A stretch of 64,000 bases of DNA from Corallochytrium limacisporum (lineage: Eukaryota; Opisthokonta), in NCBI GenBank assembly GCA_002811645.1, contig PDIP01000032.1:42534-106533 (forward strand), written 5' to 3'. The translations under genes were made by a program, and so were the position numbers. This document shows, in pieces, positions 23,107 to 34,012 of this stretch (its first letter is position 1; every line of letters starts with the position of its first letter). The notes beneath the pieces were generated by a model, which made no database searches, had not been told where the DNA came from, and saw nothing but the letters and a program-made list of their open reading frames with translations.

Positions 23107-23952
23107 CTAATACGACTTCTTAGCGTCACCGTTGATTTGTCCCCGGTCATCGTTCAAAGCACCTGCGACACTGTATGCCTTGTGATCCATGTAGAAGAAG
23201 CGGTGGAAGTCCTTCAAAGTCCGAATCTCCTTGGACCGTTTCACTAGAGCAAGACGACTATTTTCCTCGCGTTCCTGGCGTTCCTTGAGAACGGCGTCAT
23301 CCATACCTACGTCCTTAACTGAAATGTACCGAATTTCGTAGTCTTCCCGGGGCTCAAGGCCAAACACCCAGTCAAAGATGACTTTAGTACGGGGCATGTG
23401 GAATTCCGATGTGATAACTACGAAGTTCTTAATGCCCAGGCACTCAATATGATCCCGCCTTGTGAACCAGCCGTTAGCAATAGTGTCGTATGACGACCAT
23501 TCTTTAAATATGTGTTCAGCCCCCACGCCCTGGTTGACCAGGAACTCTCCGCAGGATGTCGATTCATGGACAGCAAATCCTGCTTCGTTTGTGTAGTTGG
23601 GTTTGTGATAGGTACCTCCACCGCAACAGAGGATTGGGATTGCACCACGTCCGTGCGCCAAAGCCTTGCGATGCAAAAGGGCAGCGTGGTGAAGCCGTTC
23701 TTGTACCCACAAATGGGGCAGGCCATCCTCGCGAGTACCGCCTGCCAGAACGACAATCAGTTCCATACCCTCTGGAACATCAACACTCTCCACTTCGGCG
23801 CGCCGAGGCGTAGTGAGACGCGCCGCATTGTCAATAACCGCATGGTTGGCCCCTTCCCATCCAGCTGGCTTCTCTTGCCATCCGTCCTTACTGAGCCTCA
23901 AGTTTGGGAGGGAGGAATTGCCGTCTATCTTCATGTCGTTTGGAGGTGCCAT
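23107..23952 (-). CDS. DUF218 (YdcF-like) protein
   Basis: Predicted 281-residue protein with a DUF218/YdcF-like Rossmann domain. The core pattern is clear: a beta strand ELIVVLAGGT, then CCGGGTYHKP, a conserved acidic/Ser patch near EAGFAVHES, and ITSEFHMPRTKVIFDWVF, where the His/Arg pair is typical of the family. No signal peptide or membrane segment is visible, unlike many bacterial members. The biochemical role of the family is not settled. The ATG at 23952 is the first in frame; the N-terminal 50 residues are polar and poorly conserved in type. Confidence 0.85.
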   Translation of the reverse strand: MAPPNDMKIDGNSSLPNLRLSKDGWQEKPAGWEGANHAVIDNAARLTTPRRAEVESVDVPEGMELIVVLAGGTREDGLPHLWVQERLHHAALLHRKALAHGRGAIPILCCGGGTYHKPNYTNEAGFAVHESTSCGEFLVNQGVGAEHIFKEWSSYDTIANGWFTRRDHIECLGIKNFVVITSEFHMPRTKVIFDWVFGLEPREDYEIRYISVKDVGMDDAVLKERQEREENSRLALVKRSKEIRTLKDFHRFFYMDHKAYSVAGALNDDRGQINGDAKKSY

Positions 23953-26044
23953 GAATGCTGTTCAATCAAACGTAATGTTTCTGTCATACAATAGATCACA
24001 ATGACGTTGCTATATGTGCCATACGACACATAACTCATTGCAAATACCAGCGCCGTAGTGGGGTTTGGACCCACCCAGGGGGTGGCCTCGCCACATCACA
24101 AGGCCCACCCCCCTCCAACCTCCGGGGTACCCTAGCTTGGGCGCTGATGATGTGTGGACATAACAAATATTGTAGATCCTGCTAGGCAGTGAAGGAAACA
24201 CTACTACCACAACCGAAACAATATCTTACCACTTGGCTGGTTGGTAGGCCAACAGCGGTGCTTCACGTTCTCGTTTGTGCCCACTGCCTCTCTGGGACCC
24301 AATTCACATAAAACTTTCACACACCTATTCAGTTCACCTAATTCGTACCGGTACGATGCTTGGAACATTTTCAATTCTCGTGAATAGCGCGACTATCGCT
24401 TAAGTCCGAATGAGCCGCGGTTAAAAAAAAATCACGTTCAGTATCTGCGACTGACGGATAACTCTGGTCTGGCTTCGCTTACTCAACACCGCCCCTCCCC
24501 CTCCTCGTCCTCTCCTCTTCCCTTTAAAATCCCAGCTGTTTGTGCAAGGGAACTGCTGCGTTACCCCTTCCTACGTCCAGCAGCTTGGGCGCAAAAGTTT
24601 GGCGGATAGCGCTGCTAGCCGTTGAGAACCGCTGGAGAATGGTCTGCAGGGTGTTGGGAGAACGAGAAGAGATTTTTCTTGGATAATCACGGTGATTAGT
24701 TCGAAACGATACCCCAAGTCGCGACTGTGGGCACAGCGAGCGAGTGGTTGCGGGGCCTCGCAAAAAATAGCCACCGTGAGGCGGACACCGGTGTGTCATT
24801 TCCCGGTCTTTTTTTTTTTTCTATTAATTTGTGGGCAGGGGGTTTTGGTACTGTGGATTTGGGCCACGCTTGGAAACAAGCGACTCCTCTTCCCCCCCCC
24901 CCGGGGAAGGGGGGGTGTGTGTTTCGCGTCGGCTCAACTTTTCCCGCCCACATTTTCTCCTTCAGCACTTGCCGCAGTGGTGACCCGCTAGCCCTTTAAT
25001 GGAGGGGGGTTTCATGGGCGCCATTACTCATCGCCGGTGGAAATTGATCCTCCATTCATTTTTTCGATCCACCTCCAACTTTTCGCTGCTACGAGCGTAG
25101 GTACCCCAGCCGGGCATGAAAACATTGGCATTCTCCACGTCTTATGTCAGAGCAAGAATATCACCCACCGCCCATCGCCTTCGTTCCTAAGCCGTCGATT
25201 CGGTTAATTTTCGAAGGCTGTGCGGATCCGTGCTCAGGCTATGAAGAGCATTCAGCATCCTGGAGAGGGGACTGCTACAGGTTCCTATAGTGGCTGGGCG
25301 TACCGAGACAGTTGCTATATTCGGTCGTTGAGCTCTCCCACCGGGCACTGTCCACGCCCCCAAACTCAGACGCTTTAGTCAGCCCCACAGTGCTGAAAAG
25401 GAAGGACTGACACCCTTCAGAACGAAAGAATTATTTTTTCTTTCTTTTTCATGCTGCAATATGGGGTGGGTTGTGAGAATTGCGGTTGTCACAGTGCTCT
25501 TACGCCCTACGGTTTCAAACCTGGTATTTACTCCTTCCCTCTGGGGCAGGTGGCCCAACCCTGCGGGAAACTGCTCGGATTTGATAACCCGGACCCATCT
25601 CTACACACTGCACACTGGCTCTTCAAAGGGTAGTCTCCTGTCTCTTTTGCCTACGTCTCTGTTGCTACATCCCTGCAGAATCTCAAGCACACTGCCATCC
25701 TGCACGGTCATGGTGAATAGGATTGTGGAACTTACTGTTACTAGCCAGTGGTCTGAGATCTACAGATTGGCTCTGCAGAGGTTTGCTGCACAGAAAAATA
25801 TGGCTGACAATGTTCCGGGTCTGTGATCCACGAGAGTCCCATATTCAATGCCGCTTGCAGGTGGTCCCTCCGCTGCGATAGCGTTGCCCGTCGATACCCC
25901 ATAGTAAATCATCCTTTCTGCTCTCCAAGCTATGTACACACCCCAATATGCCGGGGAGAATATATTTGATATACTTTTTTGCGGATCGTGCAAATGTTAG
26001 CTTTATGGAAGAAACCCACCGTGCGTCGTCGGGACACCAGGGCT
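23953..26044. other. 2.1-kb spacer between DUF218 and WAVE genes
   Basis: No credible gene. There are G/C homopolymer pairs around 24893-24917, a T-run at 24809-24820 and short open frames of low-complexity composition. Part is presumably the DUF218 promoter and the WAVE 3' UTR. Confidence 0.6.
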
Positions 26045-27511
26045 TCAGATCCACACCTCATTGTCTTCAATTTCCTCATCGTCCAGGCGAATCGATGCAA
26101 ATCTTTGTTTGAGGGCGGTAAACAGATCCTGTGGTCCATCACTCGCTTCACGTCGCAGAGCATTGGTTCGCGTCGTTTGGCGTGGAGACGTGATCTGTTC
26201 GATGGCGCTGCCGGACCTTCCTCGCTTGGCGCCTGCTGTCGCATAGATAGACGGATCATCGCTCTGTTGCGGAGTCCAAACGGATCGACGGAAGCTCTGA
26301 AAGTTACGAATTTCTGCCAAAAGATCAGTATTTCGCACCGCAGCCACACTTTGCTGCGGCTTAGGCTTTGGTTTGTCCCCCACAGGAGCGGCGGCAGTGG
26401 CGGCCGGCATCGGCGGCGGTACTGGGGCAGGCATCGGCGGAAGAGGCAGGATGTCACCCTCCGCAGGCGCTAGGGACTCGGATTTTATGGGCGACTGTGC
26501 ATTCGACTGCTGTGCCAATTCCAGCTTGGCCTGCTTGCGTGCCGCAATGGCCGCCTTGAGCTTCTCGCGGGCTTGCTGCAGATCTTCCTCCTGAACAGGG
26601 GATACCGGGCTGAGATCTTTGACGTCAACCGGTTCCGCAACAACGATGCTCGAGCTGCGTTTCCGATTCGGAGAGGTTTCTGTCTCAGTTTCCATTGACA
26701 GAGTCTGCTGTTTCTGGCCCAGAGAAATTTGCTGCTGGATTTCCTGCACATCGCCGAGACTGCCGCGCTCCTCCTCATCAGAGTCGCCCTGGCGCGCGCT
26801 GAAGAAATTCTGACCGCCTGTGTTCACATCGTTCTGCTCCCGCTTAGTCACCGCAACGGCCCGTTCAGTCATTTTATCCTCCGAGTCAGCACTCGTCAGT
26901 TCATGATCCACCACAGGAGCGCGCTTCGGCGGAGACGGCCGGGCTCCACTGTCACCTGTCCGTGGTTGTGGTTTTGGCTTCCGCGCCGGCACGCCGGGTA
27001 CACCATCTCTAGAGATCCGCGGCTGCCATGAACGACGGAAGAAGTCAGGGTCTGAATAATAGTTTGGCTCATATTCTGTACCTTTCAAACTCTCATTGAG
27101 ACTCTCAGCGACAAACAATTCGTCGGCTTCCGCCTTGCGGAACTGCTGCCGCAAGTACAGAGGCCGGGTTTCTTCGCTTAGAATATCTTCCAAGTCCTGA
27201 CGCAAAAACATAACCTTTGTTAGACCTTCTGTGTTCCGAATGTTACCCGGTGTAGTTTTTAGACTTTCCAATGCCCTGTTACAGTTCTCCAGGCGATTCT
27301 GGGAGCGGTTAAGCCGTGCATTCAAGCGCGATACTCGGGAGCTGACACCTGCAAATATATCAGCTGCATGCAATGACAACCATCCCACTTGTTCGATAAG
27401 ATCAGCCATAGTTGCGACATCACGTTGTAAAAGCACATCAAATCCACCACTGGAGTCAGTGGCAGATTCACCTAACTCCTCAGGTAGGATGGGTCTAGTA
27501 AGAGACGCCAT
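26045..27511 (-). CDS. WAVE/SCAR actin-nucleation regulator
   Basis: Predicted 488-residue WAVE/SCAR protein, the Arp2/3-activating subunit of the WAVE regulatory complex. Residues 1-165 match the SCAR homology domain: an N-terminal RPILPEELGE segment, a helix with ADLIEQVGWLSLHAADIF at about 36-53, and the closing YYSDPDFFRRSW at 151-162. A proline-rich stretch of moderate length follows (about 360-385; LPLPPMPAPVPPPMP). The C terminus has a WH2-like motif DLLAEIRNFQSFRR at about 396-409 and a central/acidic region ending DDEEIEDNEVWI, with the Trp expected to contact Arp2/3. I start at MASLTRP, which fits animal WAVE N termini; an in-frame ATG 30 codons upstream (27601) is the alternative. 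Divergent from the Alba gene. Confidence 0.88.
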   Translation of the reverse strand: MASLTRPILPEELGESATDSSGGFDVLLQRDVATMADLIEQVGWLSLHAADIFAGVSSRVSRLNARLNRSQNRLENCNRALESLKTTPGNIRNTEGLTKVMFLRQDLEDILSEETRPLYLRQQFRKAEADELFVAESLNESLKGTEYEPNYYSDPDFFRRSWQPRISRDGVPGVPARKPKPQPRTGDSGARPSPPKRAPVVDHELTSADSEDKMTERAVAVTKREQNDVNTGGQNFFSARQGDSDEEERGSLGDVQEIQQQISLGQKQQTLSMETETETSPNRKRSSSIVVAEPVDVKDLSPVSPVQEEDLQQAREKLKAAIAARKQAKLELAQQSNAQSPIKSESLAPAEGDILPLPPMPAPVPPPMPAATAAAPVGDKPKPKPQQSVAAVRNTDLLAEIRNFQSFRRSVWTPQQSDDPSIYATAGAKRGRSGSAIEQITSPRQTTRTNALRREASDGPQDLFTALKQRFASIRLDDEEIEDNEVWI

Positions 27512-28217
27512 GGTTCGTTCGCTCCGATCGAAGACCCGACTTGCATCACCACGAAGCGAAATGTAACCTGCCAGTTTATCCGTTAATTTCCATTTCCACA
27601 TAGCTTTCTTTTCGGAACATACTTCACTGCCGGTTCAGTGCCTCCGATGGGAAAGATTGGATGCGACGGACCCCACTATGAACGTTCGAAAAGATCAGAA
27701 CAGTTGTGTCAACGGCCCCCCGGGGGTTTTTGGCGCGGTTGTCTCCGGCCCGTACGGACGGTGAAAGCAGTAACGGACCGAACACGGTAATGAATGTACC
27801 GGGGGTCAGTCGGGTCCCCCGACCAGGCCTGCCAAGTGTAAACTGAGAACTGTACACGACGAGGCGTTGGCGGCTCTTCAGGACGAAAGCATCGGAGACA
27901 TTTGCTTCGATTTTTATTGATTATCATGGACCATTTTAGATCAATACCACACCGAAATTTCTGTTTGAGCGCGACGGTGCTGGATGGTTGCGTTGGTGGG
28001 ATAAGGGTGCATTGGAATTTGTTTCCTGGCAAGGACTCTCAGAACCAAAAGTCATCTGGGGCCCAAATGTTGAGGGCTCAAATGCACAGGTATAGAAATT
28101 CCCATACGTCAGTGAAGAGTGCCTGCCACAGACGATAGGATCCAAAGGAGATCGCTGGTTGCTCCCAAAGGATCAAGCTTCGCGGGCTCGAAGTGGGAAG
28201 GGGACTTTACCACCACA
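27512..28217. other. divergent spacer between WAVE and Alba genes
   Basis: A 706-bp divergent promoter region. The WAVE frame remains open to 27601. The Alba frame is open to 28119 through a GTG codon. No additional gene is seen. Confidence 0.55.
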
Positions 28218-28700
28218 ATGGAAAATTATGAAAAGAAAGAAACAATCAAGCCTGATCGGCCCACGCCCGCTCAAAATGAAATAATTGTTACAAAGAACGG
28301 CAAGCTTCGGGGTTACATCAGCTATGGAGATCGCCTCTACAAAGAGGCAAAGAAAGCGGAAGAGATGCCCAGCACACCTGTGTATGTGGTCAAAGCAGAA
28401 GGGAAGTCAGTGACAAGGGCAGTTACGGTGATAGAAATCTTCAAACGCATGCACGAGGACATGTACCCTGAGATTAGTGTGAATTACGTTTGCTTCAGGG
28501 ATATTTGGGAGCCGAAAGACGATGACAAAGGAGCTGAGAATCTTGTCATCACTCGGAACGTCCCGAGTATTTGTGCCAAATTCGTCCACAATCCAGAGAA
28601 GGCCAAGGCAGAGGCCCAAAAGCACAGTAATCAACCGCAGTCGAGCCATTCTGGGAAGCGGTCCAAGACACGAAAAAAGACTGAGACGTCGGCTGCTTAA
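28218..28700 (+). CDS. Alba-domain nucleic-acid-binding protein
   Basis: Predicted 160-residue Alba-superfamily protein. The domain opens with NEIIVTKNGKLRGYISYG, runs through VYVVKAEGKSVTRAVTVIEI, which is the hallmark GxxxxxxVxxxE helix, and continues with a beta hairpin ending VITRNVPSI. A basic/Ser tail follows (SGKRSKTRKK). Eukaryotic Alba proteins bind RNA; RPP25/POP6 and RPP20/POP7 in RNase P/MRP are one branch, and cytoplasmic mRNA-binding Alba proteins are another. I cannot assign it to a branch. I use the ATG (MENYEKKE); 33 upstream codons are open but begin with GTG. AATAAA occurs 7 and 42 bp past the stop. Convergent with importin, 127 bp between stops. Confidence 0.85.
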   Translation: MENYEKKETIKPDRPTPAQNEIIVTKNGKLRGYISYGDRLYKEAKKAEEMPSTPVYVVKAEGKSVTRAVTVIEIFKRMHEDMYPEISVNYVCFRDIWEPKDDDKGAENLVITRNVPSICAKFVHNPEKAKAEAQKHSNQPQSSHSGKRSKTRKKTETSAA

Positions 28701-28827
28701 CGTAATAATAAACGCTTCAAACAAACGTAGCATTGTACAGTAATAAAAAGGGTACAGAAGGTGGTGAATATTGGGTGTTGTGTGTGTGACATGTTGATAA
28801 TGATATAGCAGGCTCTCGATTCGTTTT

Positions 28828-31800
28828 CTATTGGCAGGCCTGCTGCAGGGCAGTCATGACCTCAGGAGCAAGCTTGATCTTCTCCTCAGCGGCCATCTGT
28901 CCAATGGTGCGAAGCTGAGTCTTCACCTCAGGGCCAACTGCGACCCCAGCTTGAAGACACGTCAACAGACCGACAGCAATGGGCTCACCCTCATCAAAGT
29001 CCTCGCGCAGAGGCAGCAGGTGCAGCAACAGGGCAATGACCTGGTCAGCGGGGTACTCGGTGGGGTATTGCAGCATACGGCCCAGGGCACCGGCCACGTT
29101 GTCGCTAAGCGCGGCGCGGGAGGATCCCTGGGCCTTCTGGGCCAAGCCTCGCAGCTTGTCCAGTAAGGGGGCGCCGTACTTGGCACGGATGTGTGATCCA
29201 CCGTTGCGATAGGCAAGCCCAATGGCAAACACAGCGTCATGGTGGACATCATCCTCGTCGTCATCAAGGGCACTCATCAGCATATCCATGTACTTGCTAC
29301 TGACCTGCTCGTAGGCCACATCGAGCTGCTTGATGATCTCAGAGAACGTGGCAGGCACAAGCTTACGCTCCACCCCTTCATTGTTCTGGCGGTACTGGCG
29401 AGCAACCAGATCAAGCGCCTGGCTGAAGTGCTGCAGGAATGCAGCGCCCATCTGAGTGGCGAGGCACTCGACCAGTTCAAAAGTGAACTCAATCAGACTG
29501 GCCTCATACTCGGCTTTCTCTTCCTCATCCTCCTCTACCTCGTCATCATCGCGATTCATCTTCTGACACGTAGTCTGAGAGGTCATGACAGACCGGATGA
29601 TGTCTTGCAGAGTAGTAATGTCCTCAGCAACGACAGCGATACCGCATTCCTCAATGATCTCACGGACACACTCAACAGCGTTCATCACGTCGACAATTTC
29701 CTCTTCGTTAATGATTACATCATACAAGGCTGGAATAACCTGACGAGCCAGCTGATGCGAGTTTGGCTCGGGCTGATACTGGGGAGGGAAACCCTTAGGG
29801 TACTTGACACCAGGGGCGTACCCCTGGTGGATGGCAATGACGTAGCGAGTCAGCGTGCGGAAAGAGCTGACCTTAACATCGCCCCACACTTCGGCCATGT
29901 TCTCCATCAGAGCGTTTACAGTCTCTTGCATGTAGGGGAAGAAAGGTGCACCACAGTGCTGAGCGAACACACCGAGAGTATCGATGGCGATCTCCTTCTC
30001 GTAAATGTCATCAGACTTGATGGCATTGACCAGGAGATCCTCAACATTGTCGATGTCATCCTCGTTCTGGACAGCCTCTTGGGCGGCCGCAAGCAGTTGT
30101 TCCATAGGGGGGGCCTGGGTAGCAGACTTCAGAATCAGAGGCATAATGGTGTTGAAGTAGTGCTGGAAGTCAGGTCCCATGACGGTGGCGATCTCAGTGA
30201 ACAAGTTGTAGGCACTGATGCGCACATCTGCCTCTTCTGTCTGGTTTGCAACAGCCACACCGAACTGCATGAAGGGATCGATGTGGGGATTGAACTTTTC
30301 CCGGCCGACAGCCTTGGCAATCCGACCAACACACTGAATGGCATATCCCTTAACCTTCTCATCGTATTTTTCGCTTTGGAGAATGTCTTGCATCGCTTTG
30401 ACGACGGGTTCGAAGTACGCTGTGAATGCGGAAGCCGCAGACTCGGCGACGCTGCTAATGGCTAGCATGGCCAGTTCCAGAACATCGGGATGATGGGTGG
30501 CCTGGAAGACTTGGCTGAGCTTGTTCATCAAACCCTGCAGGTATGGTACAATCTTCTCCTTTAAACCATCGCAGAAGCAGTCCAGAGCGTACAATGACTT
30601 GAGTTTGACGTTGCTGCTGGGATCGTCGATGAGCTGGAACAGAACTGGAATGATCTGGTCAGCGTAGTCGAGGATTTCTGGGGAGCATTTTTCGCTCAGT
30701 TCAGCCAGGCACATCACAGCAGCCTCACGGACACTCTGCTTGCCGCTGTTCAAACCAATACCGACCCACGGCATGATCTCAGGCAGATGCTCACTGACCC
30801 AAGCACTGCATCCATACACACTAGCACGAATACCATCCATGGCTGCCCGGTGGAAGTGGTAATTGGGACTGTTGATAGACTCGCTGGCAAAGGTACACAG
30901 GGTAGGCATGAACTTGTCCGCGGGCATATTCTTGGCAAGGGATTCGATAACCTCACGTGCGTAGTGGCGCATTTCTACACTCTCAGCCTCGTCATCGGGT
31001 CCCTCTTCATCCTGATCCTGCCGTTGAGACCGTGCAATCAAAGAATCTGGGTTTGGCTCGTCAATTTCCATACCAAGGACCTTGAAAGTGCAGCGGAGCA
31101 TAGGCTGCAGCATACCCATCTTTAGCACAACCTTGCGCTTCTGTGCGATCCACTGCAGGCACAGCAGAGATTTCATCTTGGCAGTTTCATCCTCAACATC
31201 ATCGCTCTCAATCAGCTGGATCAAGAATTCGGTGATCATCTGAATGTGAGGAGTGACTAAGGGCAGTTCGGACGTGATAGCGTCAACGAAATACTCCATG
31301 GCGGTGGCAACCTGATCGTGTCCTTGCTGAATGACGTAGGCAGTGGCATGCACCACAGTAGGCCACATGTTCTGAACGGGTTTCACATCGTCCTGCTCGA
31401 AGTAAGGGCTCATGCTACCCAGGCAGACCAGAGTATTGGCCACAAGCTCTGTGCTCTCACGGGCTTGCAGTGTGGCGTCCAACATACCGTACAGCTGGGC
31501 GAAGTACCCGTGCAGTTCTTCACCACTGTGACCGATTATCAGACTAAGGATATCCATGGCAGACTCCTTTTCGTGAACTGAACCATTTGCAAGTCCTTGC
31601 TGGACTGCCCCCAGAATCTGACCCACTCCCTCGTTGTCCACAGGAGTGATGTAGTCCACACGAGCAACCGCGGAAACCAAATCAGCAGCAGCCTTCCGTA
31701 CAACCCGAGAGTTATCGCGGAAAGCACTTTGTAAATACAGATTACGCAGATAAGTGCGCTGTTCAGAACCGAGGCGTTTCCATGTCTTATCCAGACGCTT

Positions 31801-31989
31801 GCGCGTAACGATAGCCGCGGTCTGCTTCACAGCATCGTCCGAGTGCTCGGCAAGAATCTTTCCGGCAGCCCCGACTGCGTTCAGGTCCCGCTTGAACAGA
31901 CCCTGTAGTTTGTTTGTGGCCTCGTTGACAGTGGCCGGGTTGAGATACTCCCGCAGGAGCTGCTCCATCTGTGGTACCAATTCATCCAT
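28828..31989 (-). CDS. importin-beta family karyopherin, importin-4/Kap123-like
   Basis: Predicted 1053-residue nuclear transport receptor built of HEAT repeats throughout. Its length and N terminus (MEQLLREYLNPATVNEATNKL) resemble importin-4 and yeast Kap123, which import histones and ribosomal proteins with RanGTP. An acidic loop (about residues 800-815, DRDDDEVEEDEEEKAEYE-like, here starting NRDDDEVEE) is typical of this branch, where it helps release cargo. The ATG at 31989 is the first in frame. A 408-codon antisense open frame lies across it but shows no domain. Function in this organism is inferred from family only; the exact subfamily (IPO4 versus IPO5/Kap121) should be tested by phylogeny. 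Confidence 0.9.
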   Translation of the reverse strand: MDELVPQMEQLLREYLNPATVNEATNKLQGLFKRDLNAVGAAGKILAEHSDDAVKQTAAIVTRKRLDKTWKRLGSEQRTYLRNLYLQSAFRDNSRVVRKAAADLVSAVARVDYITPVDNEGVGQILGAVQQGLANGSVHEKESAMDILSLIIGHSGEELHGYFAQLYGMLDATLQARESTELVANTLVCLGSMSPYFEQDDVKPVQNMWPTVVHATAYVIQQGHDQVATAMEYFVDAITSELPLVTPHIQMITEFLIQLIESDDVEDETAKMKSLLCLQWIAQKRKVVLKMGMLQPMLRCTFKVLGMEIDEPNPDSLIARSQRQDQDEEGPDDEAESVEMRHYAREVIESLAKNMPADKFMPTLCTFASESINSPNYHFHRAAMDGIRASVYGCSAWVSEHLPEIMPWVGIGLNSGKQSVREAAVMCLAELSEKCSPEILDYADQIIPVLFQLIDDPSSNVKLKSLYALDCFCDGLKEKIVPYLQGLMNKLSQVFQATHHPDVLELAMLAISSVAESAASAFTAYFEPVVKAMQDILQSEKYDEKVKGYAIQCVGRIAKAVGREKFNPHIDPFMQFGVAVANQTEEADVRISAYNLFTEIATVMGPDFQHYFNTIMPLILKSATQAPPMEQLLAAAQEAVQNEDDIDNVEDLLVNAIKSDDIYEKEIAIDTLGVFAQHCGAPFFPYMQETVNALMENMAEVWGDVKVSSFRTLTRYVIAIHQGYAPGVKYPKGFPPQYQPEPNSHQLARQVIPALYDVIINEEEIVDVMNAVECVREIIEECGIAVVAEDITTLQDIIRSVMTSQTTCQKMNRDDDEVEEDEEEKAEYEASLIEFTFELVECLATQMGAAFLQHFSQALDLVARQYRQNNEGVERKLVPATFSEIIKQLDVAYEQVSSKYMDMLMSALDDDEDDVHHDAVFAIGLAYRNGGSHIRAKYGAPLLDKLRGLAQKAQGSSRAALSDNVAGALGRMLQYPTEYPADQVIALLLHLLPLREDFDEGEPIAVGLLTCLQAGVAVGPEVKTQLRTIGQMAAEEKIKLAPEVMTALQQACQ

Positions 31990-34012
31990 GACGAATCCGT
32001 GTGGTCATGTACCTACTGATACGTTTCGAAACGCGTAGAGGTTGCCTTTACATGATCAGAATTTGTCTGCGGAGGTACACAATGAAATACCTTTTGGCAT
32101 CACCCATAGTTAAGGGCACCGTAGGCTCGTCAATTCTAAACACTGTGAGCTCTGAACAGAAGAGAGCCTCACACACAACAAACTCTCGACAGCCCTTAAA
32201 GGACATAGAGAAAAAACAGGCAAACACGCGTTCAGTCCCGCCGCTTGGGCCCCCAAACCCCTCACCGCGAGTGTGTCTGTCTCGCATCCGGCCTCCCCTC
32301 ACAACGTGGCGCTGCTGGCGGTGGTGAGTCTCACGCAGCGAGACGCAGCGGTCCGGTTCTTTCACCAATCCTCCCCGGGGGTGGGTGGCCAGTGTTAACA
32401 CACAGGCTGAAAGGAAAACCTTAACTTTCTTTTCCAACGAGGCACGGCAGAACCGCGGAAACAAACTTTGGCCTGGTCTTTATCCCCGAACGCTGGATCT
32501 CTACTTCCCCTCACCCCCCTTCTCCTTTCTTTTTTTTTTGCAAAGCCCCAGCGCCCGATCGCCCCAGTGGCTTTCGCGCGAAAAATGATGCTTCAGAGAG
32601 AGAGGGAGAGAGAGCGAGCGACACGGGGAGCTCACACTCACAGAGAGGGAGGGAAGGGGAGGCCCCGGTGCCTCAGCCGGCCCTTTCCAGCAGGCCAGTG
32701 CCCCCACTGACACCGAGCGTAGTAGGGTGGTGTCGATCACATTCCCAGTCTTTGGCGACGCACCATCATGTTCCTCTTCCGTAGCATCGTCAACACATCA
32801 TCGTCCAGTTGCTGGGTGGGCTTCTTAAATTCAAAGGAAGACTATGATGGGATGAAGAGATACAACCAAGTCCAGAGCCGCGCGGTTTGAGTGATGACTG
32901 CCCATCCCCCCCCCCCCGGGGGGCGGGTGGCTTTTCGTTGTTTCATTTTGGCAGCAGTTTGAATACCGCACACCGCGTCGGCCCGAGACCTTCCCGGCGG
33001 GCCCGCGGAGACGAAACGGTGTGCAAAGGGGGTCTCCCTCCGCGTTCTGCTCCTTCACACACACTCCCCCCCTCCACCACCACCACCACCAGCGCAGCCC
33101 CAAGAGAAAGTGGCTCTCGTCGGCGCACGACCCACCCATGCGGTAAAGGCGGACGAAGAATATGACCGCCCCGCGGTTGGGGGGAAGGAGGCAAATGACT
33201 GTTCAACATTTCGGTTGACTTCTCGGTACATTTACTATGAAGAAAGGAATTCCCATTCGTTCGCTAGGGAGATAAGGAAAGGTTTAAAACTGGAAGGGGT
33301 GGGTGTTCGGGAGCCAAAGTATACCAGAGGCCCTGGGTCCGCACGATCAATAAATTTCCAACACCACCCCCCCCCCAAGCGGGGTGTGTTTCCCATTCGA
33401 CATCCGGTGCCTGGAATCGAATCGCACGGGTCCAAGCGGGCCAGTTATCTTTCAACACGGTACAACGGCAGGGGTGAGTTTTTTTGCCATAATGCCCCGA
33501 TAAAAAATATGCTGCAGGAGCGTCCAACATTGGTCGGTATTAACGTCCTTTATTCCCAACATCGTTTCCTCCCACTCCGTCTTTTCCCAGTGGTACGCCA
33601 TATGACTACACGGGCGGGTTTGGCGAGGTTTCGGAGTTGGTCGGTCCGAAACAATCTCGTTCTTGACATGGGACGTTATGCCCCCCAACCCCAACCGAGA
33701 GATGGCCATATTTTCCTCTTTTCATGCTTTGGGCCTTTATTTTTTTGGATTGCGTACCCATACTCCCCAACGTATAACATCAGTTGGGCCCGCCTGGCCC
33801 GTTCGTGCGTTTCCGCAGGTCCCGCCATGGTGACCTGAAGGCACGGCTCATTTGCGGGGGAGACTGCAACCGGGTCCTGTCGGGGTTGATAAGGGTTGAG
33901 TCTTGTGCATGAGGTGCACTTCATATGTGTCGTTTATCACTAGAGCATAGGGAGTGGGTGAAAGCGAAATAATTTGAGCGTCTTCTTCGACCAAATCATA
34001 CATGGAAACACC
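31990..34012. other. 2-kb spacer between importin and START genes
   Basis: Divergent promoter region. It contains a purine-rich GAGA tract at 32596-32622, C/G homopolymer pair at about 32907-32926, C-run at 33367-33376 and CAC repeats near 33078-33092. A 242-codon open frame (33110-33838) has no recognisable domain. No gene called. Confidence 0.55.

Noticed and set aside
29239-30465. 408-codon open frame antisense to importin
   Set aside because: It lies entirely within the importin coding sequence, shows no domain, and its composition is that of a reverse-complement shadow.
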